Shown: positions 49,101 through 57,391 of the stretch, one piece after another
Position numbering within the stretch: position 1 is the stretch's first letter
Layout: every line of letters starts with the position of its first letter
DNA from: Cliona cf. orientalis
Lineage: Eukaryota; Porifera; Demospongiae; Clionaida; Clionaidae
Direction: 5' to 3'
Assembly (NCBI GenBank): GCA_963930775.1
Contig: OZ005699.1
Span: 4,919,501 to 4,983,500 of the forward strand
Length of the DNA: 64,000 nt
The notes under the pieces: model-generated
Seen by the model: the letters and a program-made list of their open reading frames with translations, nothing else
Databases searched by the model: none
What the model was told of the DNA's origin: nothing
Made by a program: the position numbers and the translations under genes

Positions 49101-52100
49101 ATAGTAATATTATGGCATACATTATTATTACAATACAAACAAGTATGTTTGATGTCACAATCACGGGATAATGTGACTGAACACTACTAACAGCATGCTA
49201 TAGTACAATCGAGTGCTAGTTAGTATAGTGCGCATGCGCAGATGAAGACCACACCCCTCACTGCAGGCCAAGAGTACTCACCGTGTAATGGCGACGTTCT
49301 CACTCAGCTCGAACGTCAAATCTACCACCAGACCATGACAAAGAGCAGACATCGCCTCTCGCTTCGCTCGAGGCTCGGTGGCCTGCCGAGCAAGCCTGTC
49401 GAAACGCGCGGTGCTTGCGCCGCTCGCTCGAGCTCGGGAATGCATCTCTATGGCCCCTAGGCCCTGGCAACCTCGTTTGTGCACACGGCACAACAATTCT
49501 GACCAATCGTGAGTCTTCTGAACTTGTGGGAGAGCGCATCTTTTATGCCCTCCAGGTTAGGACACGGACTATATAAGAAAAATGTCGCTCTGAAAAATAT
49601 TTTTCATTGTATATATCAGTCTGCAAGAAGGGGTCACGTTTTCCATACACTTTCTTATTTGTACAGGAAGTACATTGTTTACTTTGGTTGCCAGGCCATG
49701 GTAACGTATGTGCCTAGGGCTAACGCATTGCGCGAGCGCCAAACATATACGCATTCATGATAATATATTGTGCAGAGATTGCATGAACGTGATTGTATAC
49801 GTTTGCGCGTGTTTTTACGATTAATATTAGCGCAACCGCCAAAAAGGTCAGCGGGCCAAGCAGGGGTCAAGGGAGCCAGCCAAGTGCACCATATTGCAAA
49901 AATCAGGATTTGATACCAAAAATCTCTTACAAATAGAAACAATCAAGATTCAGCTATAACATATGTTAAACTACTGGTTGTAATGTATCTACACTGGTGT
50001 TTTTGAAAGATTGGCTGCTTATCTTCACCATGTTCAAAAATTAATTCTGAAAATGCTCCAGACACAAAAATCTCCAAATGTGTTGTATGAAGTAGATCAT
50101 CACTCACAAACTATCATGAATTGGAGTATGATGTTGGTTCTACTGGAGAGTGTTAGGATAGAATCTTAAGACATCCATTTAATCCAGCCATCAGCGTTGG
50201 GTAGGCTCTGACTGGGGGCCTTGAATATATATAGTGGAAATTTTCGGTTTTATGCACCTCACAGAGCCCAACTAGGGCCAATCTGTATCTCTTGAAGAAG
50301 CATGTTGTAGATATTATGGTATTGAAGTCCTGTACCAAGTTTTAGGTCCATCGCAGGCGTGCAAGTATATGTTCAAAAATTCTGAAATATGTTGAAATGA
50401 GGACCCCTGCAGATAGTGGCAGCAGCAGGAGAGCTGTTTTACACAACCTACATCAGGATAACTCTTGAAATGACTGCGTGTAGCTCATATTATAGTTGTT
50501 TCAACCAGTTCTTGGCTCAAAAGCCTTCGCACCGGCGTTGCTGACATGTACCGTCGACTTGAGTTGACCGCCTGTTCTGTCCGCCATGTTAAAATTCGCC
50601 CATACAAAATCCCCATAGTGTAAATTAACTTCCGGGTGCGTGATTCACTTCCGCACGAATAAGAAATTTGACCCCTTCATGCAGACTGTATATAATGAAC
50701 ACCCGGATTGGTGCCAAACCCTCGGTGCTATGAGATTTATTTCAAATAATAGTGACATACTGTGAGTCTAAAGGCACAGGTAGCTACAGCTGGCAGTTGC
50801 AAATTTGTAAGCTAAGCCATGGAGGCATAGATCTATGATAAAGCAACACTGTTGCTGTTGGCAGTGTGGAAAGAGTAGGTAAAGGTTGTCGAACTAAAAA
50901 GGAGTCTAGCTTGAAGACTCGTGACTCAAGGAAGAATAGTTAATTAGCTTACAATGACCAGTGATGAAATTATAAGAACTATCACTAGACCTACACACTA
51001 AATCTTCTTAAAGTGAAGCGATTGCATATCCACCTAGATCTTGTCAAGAAGCAACCCTTGGGACGAGGCTATTATCAAGCTAGCTGCTACATGCCTGGTT
51101 TAGACGTTGAAAGCTTAAGGAAGGTGCTGTTAGACTTCTTATGGCACTTTTAAGGTAAGCAATGTCTGGATTTCGTCTGGTGATATTTGCCGGCTGCCTC
51201 TGCCTCTGACCACGAGTGACTATTGTAACCCTCGCACATGCGCCGATGGTTAAATACATATATACCGTATATGCACCGCTCGTGTATGACTTCATGTATA
51301 AATAGAAGGCAGAGTATTGAAAGTCATGAAACTTAGCATCAGCAAGTAACACCAAAACTGGAGAATAAGGTCTTTTCAGTGAAATCCACATAATACATGC
51401 TTTTGAATGCTGCAAGGAACCGTACAAAACCGCATTTTGGACTCACAAACAAGGTATATATAGTATATATGTAGCAGTTAGCTGACACACAGAATGGCTA
51501 CAGTAACCCTCGCGCATACGCCGAGGGTTAATAATACCAATTCTTCTTCAATTTGGGAGAAATATATTCCTGTAGTAAACTAGTACACATAAAAATTAAT
51601 GAAAAATTAAATTTCTTACCTTTACATCTGACTCCAATTTCTTAAAAAAAGATTCCTTTGCCTCTGGTCCAATAGTTATTTTCTCTCCACTGGAGGTGAA
51701 GTCAATATCCTTCAATGTTGGACTCAGTTTGGCCTAATTATTACGCAGGAGAATAAAAATAAATGTGCATACATGTACAAGGTCTGTCTGTTCACCCAAA
51801 GAGGTGATTTTGGTGCTATATCTCTGGCTACTAAGCACTGGAAATATGTAGCTACATGCTTTTTGAGTAGCTATAATATGGAGTGTAGGAATAAATTAAA
51901 CTAACTAGCTAGCTAGTACTATGATGCAACAATCTACTCCTCACAAGCCATAATAATATAGGCCGGCCCACATGCATAGAGTTATAAAGTCTCAAAAGAT
52001 AGCACTAACGTATACTGAATCAGAAGGACCCATTTCCAAGATAATTGAGAAAAATAAAGACGTACAGTGGATGTGATTATTCCTACAAATATTATTTGCA

Positions 52101-55100
52101 TACTTTTTTTGACACTGCCATCCCTACTTAATCCTTCGATTTATTCAATTGTACTTACATAATTATATACACACATCCACACAAACTTTCAATACCATAC
52201 CGTGTAATCTGGTTAATAAGCATATGCATGTATAATAGTAAACGGAACAGTAGTATGCGCTACATGTATGTACTTATAAGGTGCATAACCACATCCACAA
52301 ATATTTGGGCATATGATGCGAGGCGTGCTAGCTAGCTAGCTCAAATTGATCGAGCACATTAGCATTTATAGCTGCCGCTAGCGCTGGAGCTGAGGTGTGA
52401 ATCAAGATCAAGATGACAAGTGCTGGCGATTAATCTGAAGACTCGATCTTCTTGCATGACAACATATCTTCAAAGAAATCAGGTCAAGGTCAGGGTTCAT
52501 AGAACACCATGCCTATTAAGCACATGCGTTTAATAAACAATAACTAATGGCGGGAAGAGAGCAAGCGCTTAGTATATAATGTATGGTAATAATATATTCA
52601 TATTATGTGTACCTTTTCTTTGGTACTGGCTTGTCTGTCAACAGTAGATCCTTTCAAATCAAATTTTTGATGAACTTTCAGTTTGGCACTAAACACATTT
52701 CTCATAACCATCCAATAAGTTTCCGTGCTATTTACAGTTAGGCGGTACATCCCAAGGTAGTGTGGCAGTAGTGTTCTGGCTTCTGTAGTTACAATGTGCT
52801 AAAGAAAAGTTGTGAAGATATATACAGTAATTGATCATATCTGTTACATGTGTATTGTGTCAATTATATGCATATACATACATAATGGGGTAAGTGCATG
52901 TGGGTGCATAAATATAAATTGGCCTCCATGGGTGCTTAGGCCAGACCAAATTAATTTATTGTTGCTCGGATTCACTGGTCCAATTTTTGCCTTACTTGAA
53001 ATGCCCTTAGCTATACTGCACATAACATCCCTACTTATAGAGTCTATTGACTCCATAAATTAAAGTGCATTCTTCACTTGATCCTGTTTGTGTATAGTAT
53101 AGTATTGTATAATTATTGTATAATGTGAGTATAGTTATACATAATATACATTTTATACATTTTGTTACTGTGAACATAATATGACATTACATAATATTGT
53201 AGAATATAAGTATGACTATACCATAACCTAGTGCAATAATATTATAGTATGTTATACATAGTTGGGTATAATTCTAGTATAACATGTATAATTAGATCGA
53301 ACAGCAAATTAGATAGTTATACGTATAATGAGTGTATAATTCTAGTATAACATGTATATTTAACCATTTCTGCACACTTATGACCCAAGCCACACAACCA
53401 TTAGCAGACTTGGGTAATCTTATGCACTTAAAAATGCTTTAGCTGCTTATTAGTTCTGAATTTGTCTACATGGATATTTCTTAGACTCTTGCTTAGATTT
53501 TGAGCACTATTGCAGGTAAAACATGGAGAGCACTGTAAATGTTGGTAATCCTTTGTCCATTATCAGTAGGAAAGTATGCGTTGATAGGATAAATTTTGTA
53601 AATGTCTGGACAAAGTTAGATTTATACTAGCATTCTGACAGTACAAGTGAAAACGTTATCGAGAGCCCTGCATGTCCGTACCTTACCATGCTGTAACGGC
53701 CTGTAAGTTTTATTACGGGTCTGTAACAGTGTGTGGATATTTTGCTGTAATAGTGAGAGAGTATATACATTGCACCATGGTTGCAATATTCTGGCCAATC
53801 AGATTGCTGCATAGGTGGTGTAGAAGACTCCTACTAGGAGGTTTCTCATTTTATAAGACACTCTTCTCTGAGGCTACATGATCCTGCCTGTCAGGCTAGT
53901 TACAGCATACAGTGTGCACTGGATGCACACTGCAACGACTACTACATAATAGTTAGACACTGTTTTGGAGGTTTCTACGTGATTTAGAAGACCGAAGGGC
54001 TCTATGTAGAATCCTGAGGTAGGATCTAAATAATAGTTAGACACTGTTTAGGAGGTTTCTATGTGATTTAGAAGACCGAAGGACTGTATATAGAATCCCG
54101 AGCGAAGCGAGGGTTCTATGAGAGCCCTGAGGTCTTCTAAATCATATAGAAACCAACTAAACAGTGTCTAACAAGTTTAGATCATATAGTTTTGTATTGC
54201 TAAGAGCCAGAGGGCAAAACTTGTAGGTGACTCTTATGAAAATCTTGTAGGTGACTATGAGATATAGATACCTGTCAGTAGCCAATCAAATTGCAGTATT
54301 TGTTACAGCTATGATCTAAAGTATATTATAAATATCATGTCCACGAGGGCAGTATGAGGTTTATTGCCTAAGCCAGAGGGTGAAGGCAATAAATCCCATG
54401 TGGCCTGAGGGGGCGTGGTATAACCATTTTAAAGCAATGCATTTGCATTACTATAGCAACACCTCCTATATTGATGTCATCCAACCACAACCATAGCAAC
54501 TACAACAGTTCTATAGTGACCATATGACGTCATACCGTTTGAACGCATGTACTAGCTAGCCAGCTGTGTAGCTGGCAGCACTTTTGTACACTAGCTAAGT
54601 AGCAGTGATGATTCTACCTAGCTTCTTGACTCTTGGTTCCTACAGTGACTATTGATCATCTGCAGCAATTCCTTGACTGAAATTCTGGCCTTTGTTGCTC
54701 ATTTTTGTTTCTAATGTAAGCAAAAAGATATGCTTGTATCGCCTGGAGAGATCTAGCTGAAACAGGCAGCATCAGACTTACTGGGCTTTGTACAATCATT
54801 TTGTAGTGTGTGGTAGAGATGCAGATTGTATTTACTAACTAGATACGATTGCTATGTATGGCATACACATATTGCAGCAGCAGCAGTAGCTAGCTGCAAT
54901 GTGAGTCCTCTTACGAAACTAGCAATAATTAAATCACTAGTCAACACAGCCAAACACACCCGTAACACACATCCAATGAATTCATACATACGTACATAGA
55001 CATTGCTTTGAATACAGCTTCTATGGCAAAGCTCATGCTCATGGCGCAAGAGTGGCCGGGCAATACTCGTATTGCCCTAACCACATTCAGATATCCAGGG

Positions 55101-55787
55101 AGATATGAGTATTGCCCTCGCCTTGGTCAGCTTTACAGTGTATAGCAGAAGTGTGCGGCACTAGGCAGTAGGCTTTGAGTAACTGTATTACAAATGCTAT
55201 AGCTATGTGCGTAGTATTTAGCTATACCTAGCTAAATAGTTGTATGTGATTGAAAAGTGGGCAGATCTGTTATTGAATGGGAGAAGCGATTGTACTCATT
55301 CAGCAACTTGGAGAAGCAGCTGCAAACAGCAGAACGCAATAAGAAAGCCAGGGCTGAACGCTACCAGCAAGTATTACTGACATGTCGTCGGGCATCAACT
55401 CGGTGACGGCCTCAGTGGCTATGTGTCCGAGCCTTTTATGGCCATACAGTTGCTAAGCTATAAATGCATTGTCAGAGTCATGCATACGTAGCCCATGGTA
55501 CAAGTCGGTTACATCATTTGGTTCAGTCTCTTTGCAATTTACACAGCTTTGGGCCTCTGGCCCTTGGTGTGTAAATCTCAGAGAGACCTGCACCTATGAT
55601 GCAACCTATAGTAGTATACATACATTGCACTTACAGCATGATAAGGCTGAAGAATCAGATGTAATAGTGCCACTTCTTCTCCAGTAATACTTTTGATAAC
55701 AAATCTCTTGTCAAAGGAAATGAAAAATTTTGCTCCACTTCTCCCAGGGCTGTCCATTGGCACTGGAGCATGAGTAATCAGAGAGCT
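28090..55787 (-). CDS. PIP4K: Phosphatidylinositol-5-phosphate 4-kinase, eight exons, 5' end missing
   Basis: Exons in transcript order: 55787-55635, 52798-52613, 51733-51620, 42322-42169, 36856-36674, 30416-30291, 29713-29613, 28170-28090. All introns are GT-AG, all phases agree, and 365 codons are open to TGA. The fragment starts in the nucleotide loop (GRSGAKFF, catalytic Lys in FVIKSI) and continues through [30 protein letters not shown], a long acidic insert, [10 protein letters not shown] and the activation loop [19 protein letters not shown]. The Ala in GAGAEIST and the AAHAAK loop are type II features, so the product should phosphorylate PI5P at the 4-position, usually on inner membranes or in the nucleus as a dimer. 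About 80 N-terminal residues (dimer region and VFRNLRE-like helix) were not found. Repeats have stretched two introns to 5-9 kb. Confidence 0.93.
28497..28977 (-). mobile_element. Family D element, reverse orientation
   Basis: Reversed, it starts TTAACCCTCGGCGGGTGCAC, then TACGGTAGTCGTTCTG, and ends GCGCCGAGGGTTTGGCACCA. A local ACCAGGAGTACATTACTCCTGGT palindrome is inserted near 28658. It lies in PIP4K's last intron. Confidence 0.7.
29027..29048. repeat. Poly-G run
   Basis: GGGGGAGG followed by a G tract, ending GGAAC. Length is prone to sequencing error. Confidence 0.8.
29613..29713 (-). CDS. PIP4K: PIP4K exon g: IID metal site and activation loop
   Basis: 101 bp, phase 1 to 0. [18 protein letters not shown] has the metal-binding Asp of the IID motif. 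[15 protein letters not shown] is a type II activation loop. Confidence 0.95.
29755..30190 (+). repeat. Family F copy 2, in a PIP4K intron
   Basis: GTATGCATGAGCAGAAAGC, TAGGCGTGGCTACGGTGGCCAACA and CCCCTTGCGCATGCG repeat the order seen at 11030-11760. It fills the intron between PIP4K exons f and g. Confidence 0.55.
30291..30416 (-). CDS. PIP4K: PIP4K exon f: end of insert and DVFAI strand
   Basis: 126 bp, phase 1 to 1. The end [11 protein letters not shown] matches the DIYAIKSAPG segment of PIP4Ks. Confidence 0.88.
30490..31480. other. No gene recognised
   Basis: Intronic to PIP4K. A short block at 31065-31230 (CGGAAGTCGAACCGCCCGCC, a CCAATCAG-type element) is richer in CpG than its surroundings, but no frame with a known domain was found. 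Confidence 0.4.
31481..32029. mobile_element. GGTCAC-rich inverted-repeat element
   Basis: CTATGACAAGGGGTGGTCTC and its complement GAGACCACCCCTTGCTAT mark the ends; TATACCCAGTGTGGTCAGA continues the arm. The interior has many GGTCACNNGGTCAC steps on both arms and a CTATACTATA microsatellite at about 31838-31865. No transposase. Confidence 0.8.
32235..32790. repeat. Diverged TTAAGTGCATGC / GCACTTATA repeats
   Basis: GGGTTATTAAGTGCATGCGG, then ATATGCACTTATAGAAAAGTG and, at the right, AAAGTATGCACTTATATG resemble a decayed GTTAATAAGCGC-type element. Near 32370-32450 lies one arm of the 33090-33461 family (TACTCGGATAGAAGC, GCCTTGCTGGAGTGCAGC). Confidence 0.45.
33090..33461. mobile_element. CCGTATTTATTCGAATAGTAG inverted-repeat element
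   Basis: CCGTATTTATTCGAATAGTA and TACTATTCGAATAAATACGG are exact inverted ends, flanked by TA (33088-33089, 33462-33463). The interior repeats AGTAGCCGCA. It lies in a PIP4K intron. Confidence 0.85.
33877..34438 (-). mobile_element. Family D element, reverse orientation
   Basis: Reads CACTATAGTGCAAACCCTCGG at the left and TGCATGTGCTGAGGGTTAA at the right, with an ACAGACAGA tract next to it. The palindrome GCACTATAGTGC stands where other copies have GGCACCAATGGTG. Confidence 0.7.
34580..35077 (-). other. Coding-like open stretches, not identified
   Basis: Two minus-strand frames (35077-34796 and 34763-about 34580) have protein-like composition: [36 protein letters not shown], then [20 protein letters not shown] stop separates them. 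The first faintly recalls the VAPxW segment of tyrosine-recombinase (DIRS) retroelement polyproteins, but I cannot support that. It may be a decayed retroelement. Confidence 0.25.
35090..35380 (+). repeat. Partial copy of the 25368-26038 element
   Basis: CACAGATCCAAGCAGATCATGACAG and the CTATTGAGCTGAC block follow the same order as at 25459-25660. Confidence 0.5.
35641..35728. repeat. Hairpin inside the nested element
   Basis: ACTCCAGAGCAATTTTTAGG with CCTTGGAATGT is answered by ACATTCCAAAGACCTAAAAA and TTGCTCTGGAGT, with one mismatch, around a 25-base AT-rich loop. Confidence 0.85.
35736..36283. mobile_element. CCGTAAAGTCTGGTTAATAAGCGC inverted-repeat element
   Basis: CCGTAAAGTCTGGTTAATAA and TTATTAACCAGACTTTACGG are exact inverted ends flanked by TA. 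Several GCGCTTATTA units lie in both subterminal regions. A truncated copy is at 6887-7235. Confidence 0.88.
36674..36856 (-). CDS. PIP4K: PIP4K exon e: acidic insert
   Basis: 183 bp, phase 1 to 1. Rich in Asp/Glu/Ser/His with no fold of its own. Assigned by strand, by exact phase match to both neighbours and by matching acidic composition. In animal PIP4Ks this insert is variable and disordered. Confidence 0.8.
37100..37245 (+). repeat. Copy of part of the 811-1882 element
   Basis: AGATTTGGCCATAGTATACTG, GCAAACATTTTAGTTACCGGC and TTCAACCTCCTCTAGTTG repeat the text at 1264-1420. Confidence 0.6.
37266..37605. repeat. Cluster of CATGAAAT / ATTTCATGG motifs, left
   Basis: About every 15-30 bp there is a variant of CCATGAAA, TATGAAA or their complement. 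The matching cluster at 38885-39255 has the same vocabulary; together they bracket about 1.3 kb. Reads as subterminal repeats of an element rather than a coding tract. Confidence 0.55.
38115..38350 (+). repeat. Copy 2 of the repeat at 60-375
   Basis: CTATCAATAGTCTGGTCGTAG, TTTGTGCTGTATCACACTGTACTGACGG and AGCCACATTATCCCATACTTG match the window start in order. Confidence 0.6.
38586..38881. mobile_element. ACCAGGAGTACATTACTA inverted-repeat element
   Basis: Left ACCAGGAGTACATTACTA with GCAAACATCTCTTTCCAGAT is answered at the right by ATCTGGAAAGAGATGTTTGC and TAGTAATGTACTCCTGGT. The right arm has an extra 30 bp (TACTGTTGTGTGCGTTGCAC). Related short palindromes occur at 14238 and 28658. Confidence 0.8.
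38885..39255. repeat. Cluster of TTTCATGG / CATGAAA motifs, right
   Basis: Mirror of 37266-37605 with GTTTCATGGTAAAATCATAG, TTTCATGGGGTTTTCATGG and CCCCATGAAATGTTAACG. The CCATGAAATGTTAA phrase is shared with position 37269. Confidence 0.55.
39436..41035 (+). pseudogene. Decayed hAT-derived (ZNF862-like) protein gene
   Basis: Disjointed plus-strand pieces follow the order of ZNF862/KIAA1586-like hAT transposase relatives. They are a Cys/Ser-rich N-part (39436-39699), [16 protein letters not shown]...[10 protein letters not shown]...[14 protein letters not shown] (39808-40020), [13 protein letters not shown] (40653 on), [10 protein letters not shown] (about 40862-40900), and then, one frame away, [19 protein letters not shown] with the end FNFERAADI (to about 41026). 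The last two are the hAT dimerisation region. Several stops and at least one frameshift near 40905 exclude function. About 370 bp of foreign repeat (40084-40450) interrupts it. It lies in the PIP4K intron on the opposite strand. Confidence 0.75.
40084..40450 (+). repeat. Insertion within the hAT pseudogene
   Basis: TACCGTAATTACCCCGTGCAGGG, then TGTGTCTGTCTGTCGTCTTG, resembles a diverged family D start. The hAT text resumes past about 40640. Edges are not certain. Confidence 0.45.
41040..42110. other. No gene recognised
   Basis: Intronic to PIP4K. The frame 41399-41596 (minus) has no known domain and does not phase with PIP4K exons. Confidence 0.45.
42169..42322 (-). CDS. PIP4K: PIP4K exon d: catalytic [11 protein letters not shown]
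   Basis: 154 bp, phase 0 to 1. [18 protein letters not shown] carries the catalytic Asp. It is followed by a very acidic stretch ([14 protein letters not shown]) that opens the variable insert. Confidence 0.93.
42523..43019. mobile_element. CAGTGTAGTCCACCTAATTCG inverted-repeat element
   Basis: CAGTGTAGTCCACCTAATTC and GAATTAAGTGGACTACACTG are inverted ends flanked by TA (42521-42522, 43020-43021). Many AATTCGAA/AATTCAAA units lie near both ends. CAGT termini plus TA suggest a pogo/Tc1-mariner type MITE. Confidence 0.82.
43122..43566 (+). mobile_element. Family D element
   Basis: TTAACCCTCAGCATATGCAC, TACGGTAGTCATTCTGTGTG and the end CACCAAGGGTTGGCACCAATGGTG. Most diverged at the 5' palindrome. 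Confidence 0.7.
43600..43942 (+). other. Open frame without recognised domain
   Basis: About 100 codons open to TGA ([46 protein letters not shown]). A hydrophobic stretch is present and an ATG|GTGAGT donor-like site occurs at 43866. I know no family that fits. Lying antisense in a PIP4K intron, it is more likely chance or an old element. Confidence 0.2.
44385..44640. repeat. FB1 fragments
   Basis: TTCAATTGTTTTTATACTTG at 44391 and, inverted, ACAAGTATAAAAAACAATAA with GAAGTTGGGATGGCAGGGTC at 44558-44635. The arms are out of their usual order. Confidence 0.55.
44641..45340. other. No gene recognised
   Basis: A minus frame at 44920-45138 begins [17 protein letters not shown] and is antisense to nothing known. 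No family match and no splice context I can defend. Confidence 0.35.
45360..45505 (-). repeat. FB1 single arm
   Basis: AAAAAAGCAAACGTAGGGATG through CCTGCCATCCCTACTTCATCC to ACTTGTTTCTGTTC, followed by TTTTTTATTGC, which shows the outer extension of the arm. Confidence 0.7.
45905..46340 (-). repeat. Family A copy, reverse orientation
   Basis: CACATGATTTCATCATGGCAAC, GAGTTAGCCCTGATAATGAAAAAG and CACTTAGAAATTTCACAAAAT mirror 3530-3935. Confidence 0.75.
46757..47035 (+). repeat. Family H copy 1
   Basis: TTACATCCCGAGTCCCAAAC, TTGGGACCCAGAATTTGAAC and GGGGATTTCCCTATTCAGCC recur at 48520-48960. The composite repeat begins directly after it. Confidence 0.65.
47045..48405 (+). repeat. Composite repeat copy 2 (family A plus FB1 48025-48405)
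   Basis: Same order as 3473-5112: GTTGGTAGACTCTATAAGTAG, AGAATCTCCAGCAAATTGTG, GCGCATGCTCGGAATATGTTG, GCTAGCTGCTGCCAACAG, then a full FB1. It lacks the insertion seen at 4159-4472. Confidence 0.8.
48470..48965 (+). repeat. Family H copy 2
   Basis: TTCATGAGGGACGAGGGATATAG opens it and the same phrase (TTCATGAGGGACGAGGGATG) closes it near 48908, so the copy is flanked by direct repeats of about 45 bp. Confidence 0.6.
49135..49610 (+). repeat. Copy of the transposase-intron repeat
   Basis: Matches 18878-19540 in order, including the CTCGCTTCGCTCGAGGCTCGGTGG block and the GGACTATATAAGAAAAATG end. Confidence 0.65.
49625..50000 (+). repeat. Family G copy 2
   Basis: CACGTTTTCCATACACTTTCTTA and CAACCGCCAAAAAGGTCAGCGGGC correspond to 14340-14560. 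Confidence 0.4.
50001..50700. other. No gene recognised
   Basis: PIP4K intron sequence with no exon-like frame. Confidence 0.45.
50708..51533 (-). mobile_element. Family D element(s), reverse orientation
   Basis: GGTGCCAAACCCTCGGTGC at the left; GTAACCCTCGCACATGCGCCG in the middle (51226); AACCCTCGCGCATACGCCGAGGGTTAA at the right. Two starts and one end suggest two overlapping or tandem copies. Confidence 0.6.
51620..51733 (-). CDS. PIP4K: PIP4K exon c: TLKDIDF region
   Basis: 38 codons, phase 0: [17 protein letters not shown], then [13 protein letters not shown], matching the TLKDNDF...FLEKLKRDV stretch of PIP4Ks. Confidence 0.92.
51780..52600. other. PIP4K intron; FB1 arm at 52040-52165
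   Basis: TTTTGACACTGCCATCCCTACTTAATCC marks the FB1 arm. GTGTAATCTGGTTAATAAGC at 52202 is a diverged GTTAATAAGCGC arm. No further exon. Confidence 0.5.
52613..52798 (-). CDS. PIP4K: PIP4K exon b: LGMYRL and DLKGSTV region
   Basis: 62 codons, phase 0. Contains [27 protein letters not shown] and [13 protein letters not shown], hallmarks of the PIP kinase fold. Confidence 0.93.
53060..53640. other. PIP4K intron; TATAATNNNAGTATA-rich sequence
   Basis: Repeated ATAATTCTAGTATAACATGTATA-like phrases at 53268-53350 form a loose AT-rich repeat. No gene. Confidence 0.45.
53951..54180. mobile_element. TTAGACACTGTTT element with duplicated left end
   Basis: AGTTAGACACTGTTTTGGAG with TTTAGAAGACCGAAGG occurs at 53951 and again at 54030. 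The inverted partner AGGTCTTCTAAATCA with AAACAGTGTCTAAC is at 54129-54173. A CCCGAGCGAAGCGAGGG palindrome sits between. Confidence 0.7.
54185..55630. other. PIP4K intron, no other gene
   Basis: Includes a GGGCAATACTCGTATTGCCC palindrome at 55059-55078, echoed at about 55106. No exon-like frame beyond PIP4K. Confidence 0.45.
55635..55787 (-). CDS. PIP4K: PIP4K exon a: ATP-binding loop and catalytic Lys
   Basis: 51 codons, phase 0 at both ends. It encodes [19 protein letters not shown], then [15 protein letters not shown] and [10 protein letters not shown]. Acceptor TTGTTACAG and donor GTAAGTG are strong. This is the first exon I can recognise; the preceding exon should end near a VFRxLRExFGI motif. 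Confidence 0.92.
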
Positions 55788-56022
55788 CTGTAACAAAATG
55801 GATATACAATGTCATGTATCTAATTATTTTATACATCGGTACTACATTGTTGCTATAAGTGCAGTATATAACTGTCTCATGCATGTATGCAGTAGCAATC
55901 GCAGATATGGAGTCTGAGACCGACTCTTGACCTCTCAGTGCTTCAATCACAGATAAACTGAGGCTTATCAAACGCAGACAGTGATCAAGGTATTTATACA
56001 TATTTTTATAGCAGTGATAATC

Positions 56023-57279
56023 ATAGAGTCAGTAGACTCTGTAAGTAGGGATGGCCTGGATACACCATATTATATGTAATACATTACAAATACCCAAATA
56101 TCTCAAAATAGGTCATTTTATGAAATTTCTAAGTGTGAAAATCAGAATCTCCAGCAAATTGTGCATCTAACAAGACCAAGATCATTCATCAAAACAATTG
56201 TACACGTCAGAACCAGATGTTCAAAAATAGGCCATTTGTCAATCTTTCTTTCTTTTTTCTTTCTCATTTTCAGGGCTACCTCAAGACTGTCTGGACCACT
56301 CACCTTAGTTCTTATTTTGTAACACGCAGTGCAGTGGCACGCTTATTTGGCGTTATCTCGACGGTTAATTACGTAATAGTGGGTGTGTACGGCGCATTAT
56401 TGAATGGGTGTGTCTGATACGCCATTATAATGCACATGCTCAGAATATGTCGCCATGGTGAAGTCATGTGACAGCACCTGGCCCTATAGCCTAGGCGCCT
56501 TGCTCAGGTGCACGATCGATGATTACTACCTCGTATACATCGCTAGCGCTCACAGCGCTAGTGCTACGCTGGATTGATCATAGATGTCATACCATCATAC
56601 GAACTTGCGCAAGGCTCGAGACGCGAGCGGTATTAAACGTACAGATCCTTAAAATATGCCGGGTAGCTAGCTGCTGCCAACAGTATAACTTAGAACTTGA
56701 TTTTCTCCTTAAGCGGAAAAGTATCATCACTACTTGGGCCGCCTAAAGCAGCCTTCTTTGTCATCCTGTTCATCGTCATATGAACGCAAGTTAATGAGGG
56801 GCGTGGCAAAGAATTTTGCGCACCTCCCATCTTCCACTTAATCAGAAGCTGTGAGCAAACCACGTAAGATGGCATTGAAAAATTACACTAAGTGCAATAA
56901 AAAAGAACAGAAAAAAGTATAAAAACAATTGAATAAAATTGAACAATGAAGTAGGGATGGCAGGATCAAAAAGTACACAAACAAGAGATAATCGCATCTA
57001 CTATACATCCCTACGCTTGCTTTTTGAGGTGTGCAAAAAATAAATCAAACTGATAAACCCAAACCATCTTGACAACTAGGGAACAACCTGCACAAAACTA
57101 ATGTCTCTCACAAACCGCACTCAACAAACACGTCAACCATGATTAATAGGTGCACAATAGTCGAGAAAAGCAAGCGTATAGGGATGTATAGTAGATGCGA
57201 TTATATCTTGTTTGTGCACTTTTTGATCCTGCCATCCCTACTTCATTGTTCAATTTTATTCAATTGTTTTTATACTTGT
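56023..57279 (+). repeat. Composite repeat copy 3 (family A plus FB1 56912-57279)
   Basis: Third copy of the block at 3473-5112 and 47045-48405. Its uninterrupted CCTTAAAATATGCCGGGTAG gives the empty site for the element at 4159-4472. Confidence 0.8.
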
Positions 57280-57295
57280 ATAATACTGTATTTAT

Positions 57296-57340
57296 TAACC
57301 CTCGGCGCATGCGCCGTAGGGTTACGGTAGTCGTTCTGTG

Positions 57341-57391
<51 letters not shown>

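Noticed and set aside
55711..56001. Candidate upstream exon of PIP4K
   Set aside because: It lacks the expected VFRxLRE helix and does not end at a donor that phases with the exon at 55787.
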